Shown here: positions 47,265 through 58,770 of the stretch, one piece after another
Layout of the letters: each line of letters begins with the position of its first letter
Numbering within the stretch: the first letter of the stretch is position 1
Source: Aphrophora alni
Lineage: Eukaryota > Arthropoda > Insecta > Hemiptera > Aphrophoridae
Length of the DNA stretch: 64,000 nucleotides
Assembly: GCA_963513935.1 (NCBI GenBank)
Contig: OY740777.1
Span: forward strand, 15,921,092-15,985,091
Direction of reading: 5' to 3'
Made by a program: the position numbers and the translations under genes
The notes under the pieces: generated by a model
The model's input: the letters and a program-made list of their open reading frames with translations, nothing else
What the model was told of the DNA's origin: nothing
Databases searched by the model: none

Positions 47265-47710
47265 TGTTTTCAACATAATTAGTCATCTCCACCATGTTTT
47301 AAACTAGCCAATAAGTAACCAACTTATTACTAATACCTACCCTAAGCACCCCCATCATGTTGAAGATGTTAGCAGAACATGGTTACAATCTACGGACACC
47401 TAGGTTATGGGCCCACAGTACACTTCCAACATAATTAGTCATCCGTACATCCTAAAATAACCATTAAGTAACCAACTTATTACTAACATTACCCCTAAGC
47501 AACCTCATCACACTGCAGATGGTAGCAGAGCGTGATTACAATCCACAGACCTCTGGGTTATGTTCCCAACACACTTTCAACATAATTAGTCACCTGAAAT
47601 ATCCATTAAGTAACCAACTTATCACTAATACTGCCCCTAAGTGGCACCATCACACTCCAGAGTGTGATGGTAGCAGAGCGTGATTATGATCCACAGACCT
47701 CTGTTGATTA
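47265..47710. repeat. ~155-bp tandem repeat, three units, with a tRNA-like segment
   Basis: Units start CAACATAATTAGTCA at about 47271, 47430 and 47578. Each has 'aagtaaccaacttat.actaa', then 'gatggtagcagagcgtgatta' and 'atccacagacctctgggttatg'. The latter looks like tRNA A-box and B-box sequence, so a tRNA-derived SINE may be tandemly amplified; that is inference. Confidence 0.7.
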
Positions 47711-48086
47711 ATGTCAACTAGTTTAGTGTTCTTTGCATCCAGAAAAAAAAATTACAGATCTAATCTCATGAGAGGCGGAATTTTCAATCAACTTCACCAT
47801 TTAAACAAGCACTATAAAGAGTACAAAGTGTTAATAACACAATGTCAAAATGGTATCATCTCCTTGTCCTTGACTCAGAGCTACTATCGCGGATGTACCA
47901 AACTGCGATCACAGCGCTGCTATATCAAGAAATAAGATGGAACTTATTTTCTGGATGTAGTTTGTATTATTACACTGTGAATTTAAGAGCCCTATAGCTC
48001 ATAACAGTGATTTTATTTTTGTATGGCTTAAAAAGAAGGAGGACTTTAGATATGATCACCACAGATTAAACATTTATAAAAGATTC

Positions 48087-48236
48087 TTTGCTCAGAATGG
48101 AATTACTCTATATAATAAACCTTCAAACCCTCTAAAAGATATAGATAGTTTTAAAATATTTAAAGATAAGTTGAAACAGTTGTTGTTGCTAGGGAGTGTA
48201 TATTCGGTGGGCGAGTTTTGTTCATACTGTAGATAA
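48087..48236 (+). pseudogene. LINE reverse-transcriptase C-terminal tail, copy 1
   Basis: The + frame reads FAQNGITLYNKPSNPLKDID, then SFKIFKDKLKQLLL, YSVGEF and a stop at 48234-48236. The pattern 'G..LYN.LP...K......FK..Lk..LL....Y...EF' is the usual end of jockey/CR1-type proteins. The following ~170 bp is its likely 3' UTR and matches the copy at 60385. It lies ~380 bp before exon 2. Confidence 0.75.
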
Positions 48237-48618
48237 GGGAGCAATGCCCTTGCTGGGTCCAAAAATTTTACTTTTTTTATTGTAACTATAATTTGTTATA
48301 TTTTATGTCTAATTGGTGTTATTTATTTTAACTTGAAAGTTGTTATAGTGGTATTTGTTTTACTTAGTGTAGCTATATATTTATTTCCAATGTTGTAATG
48401 TTATTTTAGTATCCTAGTTTAATTATTTTGACACATATTATACAAAGGAATTTTGTCAACACTTAAATTAATTAATTAAATGCAGTTACCTGGAAGAAAG
48501 TGTTTCAAAATGTATCTTGCAATTTACCACTTTATTTTATTTCATATCATTTGTTTCAATTGCTTCCCACTATTATTAAACTCAATACCACTTAACATTG
48601 TTTTGTTTTCTGTTTCAG

Positions 48619-48777
48619 TTGGGTCATCATGACAGAGTTTCAGCCAGTTCATGCTCGCAAGGCTTTTCCATGTTTTGACGATCCGTCTCTTAAAGCACAG
48701 TTCTTAATGCGTATTGCCAGGCCACAGAATATGAAGGTGCTCTCTAACATGCCTCTGAATCATACTTCGGACCCTGA
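48619..48777 (+). CDS. M1 aminopeptidase exon 2
   Basis: The 159-nt exon is preceded by a pyrimidine-rich tract and a tttcag acceptor. It begins with the third base of the codon split from exon 1 and ends in GA before a gtaggt donor at 48778. Using the other nearby GT (48782) would bring in an in-frame TAG. The translation holds the well conserved M1 block TEFQPVHARKAFPCFDDP, equivalent to 'TQFEPTDARRAFPCFDEP', then LKAQF and VLSNMPL. Residue order runs straight on from exon 1 and into exon 3, so no coding exon seems to be missing across the 24-kb intron 1. Phase is 2 on both sides, so skipping this exon would keep frame but delete the conserved block. Confidence 0.9.
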
Positions 48778-48861
48778 GTAGGTATTGAAAAAACCTTATT
48801 GTTTTATTAATCTTTGCATAAAAAGTGAGTTTTTAAATTTTCTAACTCATTCTGTACTGCT

Positions 48862-48867
<6 letters not shown>

Positions 48868-48894
<27 letters not shown>
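48868..48894. repeat. (CT)n microsatellite
   Basis: About 26 bp of CT repeats soon after the exon 2 donor. Confidence 0.85.
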
Positions 48895-48897
<3 letters not shown>

Positions 48898-50039
48898 ATA
48901 CAGGATCATCAAAAATGGTGTTTGTAATTTTGAGGTAAAATAACTAAGCTATTTCAAATCACTTCATTAATTTTTTTCGTTTATTTCTTATTGTTGTCAA
49001 TCTTATATTATTTATATAACACGAGTCACAATTAATCTAACTATTACAATTTATCCCTACGTAGTCGACATATAGAATAATAATATAAAATTTAAATAAA
49101 TTTAATACTTACATGATTTATAAACAAAACTTAAACCAACACAATTTGTGTGGCCATCATCATAATAAAAGGAAACATAAATATACCCAAAAATATAAAA
49201 ACTACTAAAAACATCACAGATAAAGCAATAAACAAAATAATAAATTAAAATTATTACAATCACAATGTCTGATACAAAGCAGATTATAAAAATGTATTAA
49301 ATACAAAACATGAGCAACATAACCTGTATTGAATGAAACAGGAACTTCTCAGATTGCCACTTATGGCTATCAAACTCACTTGCAGAACTCCATAATAGCT
49401 ACAGCAATATTTATGTGATGTGTTGTTAGGAACGGCTCCTCTAAACTGCCTGTGTTCTTTCTTTTAATCAAAACAGTGGTTCAATGTTTAATTAATTTTT
49501 ATTATTAAGATAAATTTATATCTATATTTCTTATAATTTAATACAATACAAAAAAGAGTACATAATTATAGAATGGTGGGATCAAAACACGTTATTATCT
49601 CTAATACAAATATCCACAATCATATAAACAATATTCAAAACTAAATATTGATCACTCAACACCCAGCAGTATTCCAACTATTATTGTTTACTTGAAGTTA
49701 CTGATATTACAAGTGCCTTTATATATCAATGCTTGCTCACCTTGAAGAGTCTCAAATTCAGCCAATCCCTTTTTGTCCTTCCGTCTATATTCAAACTTCC
49801 TGGGCTGTCTTCCACCACGGCTAGCGACGCAGCCGGTATCTTCTAACCTCCGAAATATCCCCTCCACATTGTGCCGGCTGCTTATATATCTTTCGTCGCT
49901 CGTGGTGTTCTACTTCCGATGCAAGTCAAGCATTTCAACACTTTTTCAAATCTTTCACAATAGTTGGGTCATTCTGAGTATTGTATGATTATATTATACT
50001 AAAATGAAATAATTATAAGTTAACATTAAATTTAATATA

Positions 50040-50990
50040 TTCCTAACAGTGTTCTTAGTTATTTCCATTTGTCCAGTTGTGGCTGAGAAACTCCTTCACA
50101 GAATAAAAGGATCCAGAAAGTAATGTCTTTCTAAAATTGTTTTTAAATGGCTTTTTATCCTGAATTTGTATTAATTTGTTGGGGAGTTTATTCATAAGAA
50201 TAACACCAGCTTGATTTGGCAGCTTTTTATGATTTTAAGTGTGTATGGCCTCTGTTAATGGTCATTTATTTTCCAGGCGTTATATTCATTCACTTGTCTT
50301 TCAACAGTAATTATATATTTAAATTTGTTATATATAATTACTTCAAAAATATACATACTTGTGAAAGTCAGTATTGACAGCTCCTTAAAAGTATGTTTAC
50401 TAGATTCCATTTGGGTTAGGTCAGCTACAAATCTCACAGCTCTTTTATGTAACGTGAATACTCATTTCACATTGTCCAGTTAAGTTTCCCCATACAGAAA
50501 TTTCATAATATAAATAAGGAACAATTAGCCCATAGTAGGCCATACGCCTACTATGTAAACAGTGCCAAATGTTTACTGACCTTATCAATTATATGTTTGA
50601 ACATAATTTTGTTCATATGTACCTTCCAAAGTAATTGAATAATTATGAATAATCAAACCGAGTAACTTTGCTGAGTGCACCCAGAGCAACTCAAGGACCA
50701 GTGTTGTTATCTTTTGTATTTAAGGTAAAATTCAAAAGTTTTGCTTTATCTACATTCAAATGCAAGCTATTTTTAGCAAAATATTAACTTGCTGCATTAG
50801 TTTCAATAAAAGATTGTATTTCTACATTTTGTGTGGAATCTGATTTGAAGTTAAGTGTTGTGTCATCCTCAAACTGAATTGAGCCAACAGCTTCAATATG
50901 GGATGACAGATCATTTATATATTTAAGAAACAGCAATTGTCCTAGAACAGATCCTTGGGGGACACCACAGCTCATCTTAACCTTTCCCAA
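50040..50990 (-). mobile_element. LINE fragment with reverse-transcriptase core and C-terminus
   Basis: The - strand reads SCGVPQGSVLGQLLFL then KYINDLSSHIEA (50990-50784), followed by FEDDTTLN in place of the catalytic FADDT. After broken sequence (SLHLNVDKAKLLNF) it reads RFVADLTQMESSKHTFKEL then SILTFTSMYIFE (50437-50255). The order is that of jockey/CR1-type reverse transcriptases. It is 5'-truncated and carries frameshifts. Confidence 0.8.
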
Positions 50991-52024
50991 CAGTCTGTCT
51001 GCAACTTAGATGCAGTGTATCCTGTTGGACAAAAACCAATTCAGCTATTTTAATGGTATTATCTCTATTTTAGCTGAACAATTCGATCTTTTAACTATAA
51101 TTTTTGATGTGTTAAGTTTATGATATTTGGTTATATACACATTGACATTATATTTGTGTAACTTAAAATTAGAAAGAAAATACATTGTTTTTATTTTATT
51201 TTATAAAATTTTCAGTATTATCTCTATTTTTAACAGAGCTAACACTTAAAATTGTATAAAATAAAATAAAAGCACTGTATTTCTTCTTAATTTTAATTTA
51301 GTTACTATAGTTACACAATAAAATGTGTATAGAACAACTTCGATATAACTAAATATCGTAAAATATCAAAAATTGATTATATTTTATAAGATTTTAAGTA
51401 TTAGCTCTATTTCAGCTATATTCGTACAATAAACTGAGATCTGAGGGAGTGTTCAGTGCAATAATAATGATAGTGGTGTACCTTAACAAAACGTATATGT
51501 CACCATCTCTCTAACAATGCTATTTCGTCAGTTATGGATAAAAACCAAAATTCTTGCATGGAGTTGTTATAAAAGATATAATTTCTCAATATCAACTGTG
51601 TAGAGTAAAATAAAATTGTCATTCAGAAAATCATTAAAACTTGATCTCATCTTGTATTTATTCACGAGAAGAGTTTGTGACACAAATATTGTTTAAATAC
51701 TTTACAAAAACTAGGATGGTTGATTTTTACTTTTTTTTACTGACCACTACCTACTAAAGGGAAATTTTTGACGATGAATAATTTTGTTGGTTAAAATTTA
51801 TAATTGTGAATGGGTGTGTGAGAAAGTTTATGCAATATTTTCCCCAATTTGTTTTTTCCTCACATATTTAGAAACAATTTGCCCAGAGAGCGACAAATAT
51901 TATTTTTGATTAATATTTGGTTTTGTGATTCAGTGTGTGAGCATGTTAACCAATGCTTTTACAAAGTTTCTTCTGTTTCCATATACTCAGCCTCAATATG
52001 CCATTTTGTTGTCATTTTGAATTA

Positions 52025-52407
52025 CAGTAGAACCCCTCTAATCCGCCCTCGGGTTGTCCGTTACTCCGGTTAATCCGACCGTGTTCGAGCTCGCAATATT
52101 GTGCCGACTTGTCGATGACTCACTGCCCGTCTGGTGCCATTCTTTTCGGTTTATTATCGCTTTCCCGCTTCAGTGCTGTGTCATCTTTCGTGTTGTTCCT
52201 ATTGATTTGCTGTAGTACTTGCAAAGTTTATATATAGACTTTATTATATATAGACTTTTAAAAGTTTATATATCACTTATTTCACTTTAAAATAATCTCT
52301 TTATATAATAATGTAATAAATAATGACTTTTTTCGGATAATCCAACCTTTTTTGTGTTCCGACCATGCTCCCAGTCCCGAAGGTGACGGATTAGAGTGGT
52401 TCTACTG
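52025..52407. mobile_element. Tigger/pogo-like MITE
   Basis: 383 bp, starting CAGTAGAACCCCTCTAATCC and ending GGATTAGAGTGGTTCTACTG, bordered by TA (52023-52024 and 52408-52409). The inner 'ccggttaatccgacc' and 'cggataatccaacc' are also inverted. Ends and TA duplication fit pogo/Tigger elements. The interior is non-coding. Confidence 0.85.
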
Positions 52408-52439
52408 TATTCCAACCTGATCACTCTGGGGTTCACTTT

Positions 52440-52650
52440 AGTGAGTATAGGCTTAGCAATACTGAGGGATCCTAACTGAATCTAAATTTTTTTTTTTCAT
52501 GTAGTCTTCGATCAGATCCCTCTCTTTCATCTTTCCAACCATGCCTCTCTTGAACAACTCTTGTTCTCTTTCAACCCTGCTGATACTATTAGAGTATTCA
52601 AGGGCGAAGGGTCTTTATTTTGCGCTCCTTTCTTTCTTTCACTTACCCAG
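52440..52650 (-). repeat. Dispersed repeat family A, copy 8
   Basis: 'catgtagtcttcgatcagatcc', 'cttgaacaactcttgttctc', 'tactattagagtattcaaggg' and 'ctttcacttacccagt'. It lies 30 bp after the Tigger-like MITE. Confidence 0.65.
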
Positions 52651-52819
52651 TATACAATAAATTTAGTAATTGTAAAAAATGTTTGCTTCCGTTTTTTTAA
52701 CTGATCTTCAAGATTCATGAACTGCGGAAACCAAAAAAGTGATTTTCAACAAGTCTATCCGTTATAGTTATCTCTGATACCTAACATGATAGCGACCATA
52801 AAAATTAATATATTAACAT

Positions 52820-54035
52820 GATATTTGGTATAGGGGACTATAGCGTACTCATATAAATACCCCATTGAAATTCAGAAAATTAGAATTGAAAATGTGGTGG
52901 CCATTTTAAACTGTTTTATAGTTATATATCATGTATTATTAACCTATAACATACTAAATTAGTTAAAGATTTGTAGATTTCAATTATACTTGTAATGCTA
53001 CCAACTTCCTATGTTGTAAAAAAACAAAGTAATTATCAAAAATGTATTTTCGTGCCTTGATATATCAAGAAAATGTAATATTCTTATAATTACAAGATCT
53101 GGCAGGACCGAGTCACAGACATGAGCATAGCAAGTGGAGTCAAGTTCACATGTATACAGTTTTTAATCGTGTGAAGGCTGAAATACTGACACTAGCAAAG
53201 CGAGTGGATGTTTTTTAATATGTACACATCTACGAGACCAGTTTGGCCTAGCGGACTTCAAGAAAGTAGTGATATACACAATACGAAGTTAAGAAATCGT
53301 GTATAACAACTGTTTTAAGTCAATTTTACCTATAATTTTTTTTTATTATTATTTTTTTTTTTTTATTTATTTAATTTCAGTTGGTAGCTTACACAGAAAA
53401 AACAAACAATTACATTTTCATATTTATAGACTACTTCTATAGAAAAAATAAATGCATATAAACAATAGAAAATTAAATTGAACATATATATAATAATAAA
53501 AATAATTATAATAATATCATTGTTCTTTATATTTAGTTTACAAATTCAAAAAAAAAGAATAATACCTCTATGTCTTTCTACCAAATGAAACCCTCAAAGG
53601 CTATGCCTGTGTTGAGGTACACCTCTTTTAAAAGAAAAGAAAAGAATAGAAACCATGGAAAGCCAAATAAATTTTCGGGCTTTTTTTGGGAAATTTTCAA
53701 AAAATCATTCATTCTGAATATTTTTACTGAATAACAAAAATGTAACTGTGTTTAGCATTTGCATTTCTACATTCAAATAAACACAAACACCATCACACAC
53801 AATCAATCATTTTAGCCACGGATCTATTTCACAATGTCAACCATAGGCGATCCCCACCCACGCCAACGATCTCCACTGATCATTGATCAACAAATATGCT
53901 TACATGATCTATGAGTACAATTCAACTTTCCTACAAGGCCCAAAAGTCCAACATTTGGTCATTACATTTAGAGAATCTGTTTCTATTACATTGTATATTC
54001 GGGCTGAGTAAATACCATAATGGTTTCATCAACTT
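52820..54035 (+). repeat. Dispersed repeat family B, copy 8, split by an insertion
   Basis: 52820-53330 matches the 41850 copy up to 'aactgttttaag'. The family resumes at about 53925 ('cctacaaggcccaaaag...tattcgggctgagtaaatacc'). The ~590 bp between starts with T-rich sequence and may be a minus-strand retroelement 3' end. I could not classify it. Confidence 0.55.
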
Positions 54036-54354
54036 GTTTTTATATGGTGGTGATGACCAAGAAATTTTAGGATTTAAACAACAACAACAAAAATATTATA
54101 ACCTTATTTTTATATCTTTTAAAGTATTTAAACAATATACTCATTCATGAATTACGCTAGTTATCTGAAATATTCTGCACCTCCATGTTGTACTGCACAC
54201 TCTTGGCACAGGCAGACAGGACAGCTGGTGGTGACATTTGGCAAGAATCACCTCTAAATTGTTTTACTTTCCTGCTCTATATATAGAAAGAAAGTATTTC
54301 AATGAAATAAAATGTATCTTATTGTATCCAAAGCATTGCACAAACGTTTTCACT

Positions 54355-54970
54355 TCTGGGTCCCGTTAATGGGTCCCATTTAGCTCAAACAATGAAATAC
54401 AAGCAAATTCTCTAAACGTAATACGTAAAAGTTGGTCTCTTGTACCTTGTAGAAAATGTTAAATTGTTTGGTAGATCAAGGGGTATAAGAATCCAGTAGG
54501 GAAGTTTGTTTAAAACAGTTGTTCGACAGTTATTCTAAACCTTGAAATTGTGTACCTCAATACTTTCTTAACATCAGTTAGGCCTTAGCTAGCCTTGTAG
54601 ATCTGTATATATTAAAAAGGTTTCCACTAACATATGTGAAGTTGACTCCACTTATTATGCTCATGCCTGTATTGTAACTACATTGGAATATCAGGGATCC
54701 AAATTACACTTTTTACAATACCTTTGCTATTTGTCAACGAAGACACATGAAGGGGGTTGGTAACATTATATGCAAAATTAAAATATGCAAATTTTTATCT
54801 AATTTAGTGTTATAAGTTGAATGAATAACACAAGATATAATGACAAAAACATTTTAAAATAGCCGCTATTTTGACATTCAATTCAAATTTTCTCAACTTC
54901 AATATATTTCTATATGAACACACTATAATCCCCTATATGTGATTTCATGTTCGATGAAAATGACGATAGA
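54355..54970 (-). repeat. Dispersed repeat family B, copy 9
   Basis: Inverted and long: 'ccttgtagaaaatgttaaattg', 'gtagatcaaggggtataag', 'aacagttgttcgacagtta' through 'aacacactataatccccta'. Confidence 0.7.
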
Positions 54971-55199
54971 AAAATGGCATGTCAACAATTTTTTTTTTAA
55001 ATTCCCAGATGCCATGAAATGACAATATCAATCAAAAAAGAGAGGTCAAATTTTGGACGATTATCAAACTCAAGCTAAACTTTTATAGGTACTGAAAAAG
55101 TAAAATGAAGTATAACTAATTATCGTAATATATGTCAGTTTGCTAATAGTCAATCAAAAAGTTAATACAAATAGTGGATTCCAATTTTAACAACATTTT

Positions 55200-55500
55200 A
55201 TATATTTAAATAAAAGCCTAAACTTGCTTTGCTTGTTATAAACATGTCTTCAACAAAAATCGTATTTGATTTAAATTTTGCTTTAGTTGACATTGGTCAT
55301 GATTGATTTGTTGTTTTCTGCCAATTATTCCTCAACTGTAATACTATCTTACATGCAATTTTGCACACACACATTTAGATAATTAATCTTCACATTTCAC
55401 TAAAATTTTAATGAAATCGTTAGTTTATTTTGATAAATTATATATTTTATAACAAACCCAATGGTTCAAACCACTTTTTTTTTTTAATCGAGAGCCTTTA
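55200..55500 (+). repeat. Dispersed repeat family C, copy 5
   Basis: 'aagcctaaacttgctttgcttg', 'aaaatcgtatttgattta', 'tgccaattattcctcaac' and 'ttaatcttcacatttcac'. Confidence 0.6.
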
Positions 55501-55763
55501 AGCTTATATATATTATAAAACTACTTATTATGCAACTATATTAGCATTGCAAATTGCAAAATACCGATAGCCTCAGTTGCCAGTTAGCCTCGTGCAGGGT
55601 GATGTTCGAATTGACAACAGCACACTACTCTTGCTCTCCTATTGCCTATTGCCCAATGGACTACATTCGTGGTGACTTGTATAGTCTGATTTTAAAATTA
55701 TTTGATAATGGTGAATTTTATATATAAATATGGTTTAATCAGATGTTAACCATGATTTATGTA

Positions 55764-56426
55764 CAGGGTGCTTCAAAAAGGACTTTACAAATTTGTAAAT
55801 TCATATAAATTTATTCAGACTACTTATAGACCTGGTTTTGGTATCATTCTGTAGCAAAATATATCAAGTTTTGACTCACGTATTGAATAGTACTGATTAG
55901 CACTACCACAAGCTCTAACTACAGTTGTAATTAAGATTGCTGCCTTTCACTGGTCCTGAGCACTTTGGTTATGTGTTTTTGTTTGAAGAATCGAAGTCTG
56001 TTACAATTGTACAAAGGAATTTTTGTACCAAGTATGGCAAAAATTCTCCCAGTAGGCATACCATTTATTAATAGCTTAAGTGTTTTGTTGAAACTGGGTG
56101 TTCAGCAAACCATTAGAAATCCTCAGGGGGCCCCCATGTGTATGACAATGTTATAGAACAAGTGACGCAAAGTTTTGTTAACAGGCTTACCAAATCAGTT
56201 GCTTCTAGCGAATTTCATGTTCCATGTGCGACTGTTTGTAGTGTGTTGAGAGAATGTTTGCATCTCAGATGTCTGCAAAATGACCAATGGAACTCACATT
56301 GAACCTAACTGTAAGATAAAAAACTTAATGTATTTTGCTACAAAATGATACCAAAACTAGTTCTGTAAGTAGTCTGAACAAATTTATATGAATTTACAAA
56401 GTTGTAAAGTCCTTTTGAAACATCCT
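55764..56426 (+). mobile_element. Mariner-type element derivative with TA borders
   Basis: ~95-bp inverted ends: CAGGGTGCTTCAAAAAGGAC at 55764 and the inverse of TAGGATGTTTCAAAAGGAC at 56426, each next to TA. The inner parts of the ends ('tatcattctgtagcaaaatat' and complement) pair as well. It keeps part of an N-terminal transposase-type gene. Confidence 0.8.
55960..56285 (+). pseudogene. Transposase N-terminal helix-turn-helix remnant
   Basis: Broken + strand frames read SVTIVQRNFCTKYGKNSP, then after stops VIEQVTQSFVNRLTKSVASS, then FHVPCATVCSVLRECLHLR. The order 'sVt.VQRnFR.kYGk.PP', 'vE.Vrq.f...p.kS...as.el' and 'p..TV..VLr.rL...' belongs to the helix-turn-helix half of a mariner-like transposase family common in arthropods. 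The DDE half is absent. Confidence 0.65.
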
Positions 56427-56690
56427 ATATATAAAAACAAATATATAATATTTTCGAGAAAATAAATCAACTTCCATTATTAAAACATGAAAAAAAAATT
56501 AAGTGTAAATAGCTACACTCTTGAAATATCATGTATTAGTTTATATTTACATAAATTATATAAACGTCATATTAAACCATGTTGGTCTATACTGTATTGA
56601 GTTGTGATTAATATTAAAATAGGTTAGATTAATTCCTAAATAGAATTGATTTTATTAATACTATTAATAGATCAGGTTTTTAATGAGGTT

Positions 56691-57230
56691 ATCGATGTGT
56701 AGTTTATATTAATTTCTTGTGCTTGCCAAAAGTTTAAGGGAGGAGCACGACTTCTATTTTGGAACAATATGAAAGTTAACATCTTAAACCAATGTTCCAA
56801 ATTTAAATAAAAATAATACCATATTTCAAGAGTAATTGCCAAAAATATGAGCTATAACCATTAAAAAAAAACTTTATTTCAATCAATTATGAAATTTCTT
56901 TGCATTAGTTGCTGTCTTAAGTGAAGTGAGTAGATTATTAATAGGCAATATTCCAACTTACTAAGAAATAAACAAATGTTGATTTAAACATGAACAGCTG
57001 CAAGATGGCGTGGCTACGACACGTGCGAATGGAGGTGAAAATCAACTCAACAACATTCTTAAAGTGTCAAAGAACCTAATGTCTTTTTTGTTTTCTGAAC
57101 ATATATACACAATTACATTATTCAGACTGTCACTTGCGACACAAAGACATGGACACTCAAAAGGCTGATGTAAATGCTTTATAAATATTTGAAATAAGAA
57201 TCTTTTGCTCTGTTCGTGTAGGGAAAGGAT
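56691..57230 (+). repeat. Left arm of a 540-bp intronic inverted repeat
   Basis: From TAATGAGGTTATCGATGTG to GGGAAAGGAT. The inverted copy is 60768-61314, roughly 93% alike by eye. Both arms contain 'cagctgcaagatggcgtggc' or its complement. The element class is unknown. Confidence 0.85.
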
Positions 57231-57979
57231 CAAGCATATTAATGAACTTGAGGAACTCTTGGTTGGTGTTAGGAATCCACGATTCCTATTATCGGGTTCA
57301 AGAAAAATAAATAATTGAGCTAAATAAACAAATGTTTCAATACAAAAAGTGTTTGTTTTCAAAAATCCAGGACCTTAATGTTTTCCACCTTAATTTTAAG
57401 TGTACCTTAAGTTCTACCTTAATACAAGCAAAACATTGATTCCAACATACATATATATTAATCTCATTTTATAACGTTCTCCCTTAATATTTTTCCATTC
57501 ATAAACCCATGTATTTTAAGCTAATTTATCAATGCAGTATTCTAATACTTTGGTCCAGAACGATTTGATTATAACAAATTTATGAATTTAAAATGAATTC
57601 CAAAGATTTACTAAATTTTTTACACATGAGGTTTGCTCATCTTCTGAGTTATCTAAGTTATCGTGATCTTCTGTAGTAAGTCCTCTTCACTAATCAGCTT
57701 GATTCATCACAGCACACTGGTATTGTTTTCCTATCCGGCAGTGCCTCCACCTCGGTGTAATCCCTCCGCCGATTGATTAACGTGGTTTCCTATCAACCAG
57801 GAGTTTAATATACTCCTTAGTAATTTTTGATGTGTTAGAAAATTAAAAACCAAGCAATTACCTAACTTTTGTACTCTATCGTAATGGTTGTTTTATGTTC
57901 TGTTGTCTATTGAATGGACTTAGAATATTCTGCTTTCTAACTTAACTTAACTTTGAATCTAACTTAACCTTAAATCTTA

Positions 57980-58250
57980 ACAATGGTGAAGACATAGTAA
58001 AGTTCATAAAGTCAAGAAGATTAGGGTGGCTAGGACGTGCTCAACAATAGAATGCCAAAGAGTTTGATGGATGGCCAAATACAGGCAGTTAATACAGAGG
58101 TCAACCAAGAAAATGTTGGGTGCAGGATATTGAGGAGGATCTGTGGCGGTTGAGTGTCAGTAATTGGAGAGGATTTGCGGTGGATCGGAGGGAGTAGGAT
58201 GTTTTCTATAGGAGTCCAAGGTTTATCGTAGTTTGTAGCTTTGAAAGGAA
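57980..58250 (+). pseudogene. RTE-like LINE C-terminal remnant, copy 2
   Basis: The + strand reads EDIVKFIKSRRLGWLGR, then after breaks GQPRKCWVQDIEEDLWRLS, then NWRGFAVDRREWD. It matches the end of RTE-type proteins ('RLrWlGH', 'GRPrkrW...i..DLr.l.v.nWr..A.DR..Wr'). It overlaps the equivalent part of the 44570-45005 remnant. Confidence 0.7.
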
Positions 58251-58549
58251 AAGAAAGGGAAATGTGTACCAAATATTAATCTAACGATTATTTATGTTTT
58301 AAAATTTTATTTTGTAAATAGGCTCATTTTTTTGTTGAAATAGAGTAAATTGTCCATTGTGACAAAGTGTTTTAGGTAGGTCTTGACTTTAAGTAAAGTT
58401 ATTTAGGAGATTTACTAACCACATCATTATGACATTAAAAAATGGCCCATTCTGAGGGCTGAGAAAAAGGATCACATTTAATTATTTCAATCCATTCACT
58501 TGAAATAAGCAATATTGCAAAACTTCAATTACCAAATGGAAAACAATAT

Positions 58550-58770
58550 TATGGTGCTTATCCAGCCCCATCATACAATATAAAACATACAAAAAAAATT
58601 CTCTACATGTAATGTTCAATAGTTGGTTTCTTGGATCTTTTAGGAAACGTTAAATTATATTGATAGATCAAGGGGTTTTATCCAGTAAATTAAGTTTCTA
58701 TAAAACTGTCATTACACAGGTGTTTTGAACATTATAATTTGGTGTTCTTGTAACAGGTATTCTAAACCGT
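58550..58770 (-). repeat. Dispersed repeat family B, copy 10
   Basis: Inverted: 'atccagccccatcatacaat', 'ggaaacgttaaattatattg' and 'gtagatcaaggggttttatcc'-like order. Confidence 0.65.

Larger units (their letters stand above)
24456..48618 (+). other. Aminopeptidase intron 1 (~24.2 kb)
   Basis: Bounded by gtaagt and tttcag. Coding phase and conserved-block continuity show no missing coding exon inside. Its content is almost wholly repeats listed separately. Less characterised parts are 24456-25472, 25847-26712, 29813-32370 (very AT-rich; ~31000-31900 is C/T-rich), 33300-35690, 36960-39180, 41114-44260 outside repeat copies, and 45560-47260. I see no gene in those. Confidence 0.85.

Noticed and set aside
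48778..48783. Alternative exon 2 donor at 48782
   Set aside because: It would include an in-frame TAG; the gtaggt at 48778 keeps frame with exon 3.
57243..57310. tRNA-like fold (AGGAA...TTCCT stem with 7-nt loop and GGTTCAAG)
   Set aside because: Position 33 of the loop is not T, the T-arm does not pair, and no acceptor stem was found.
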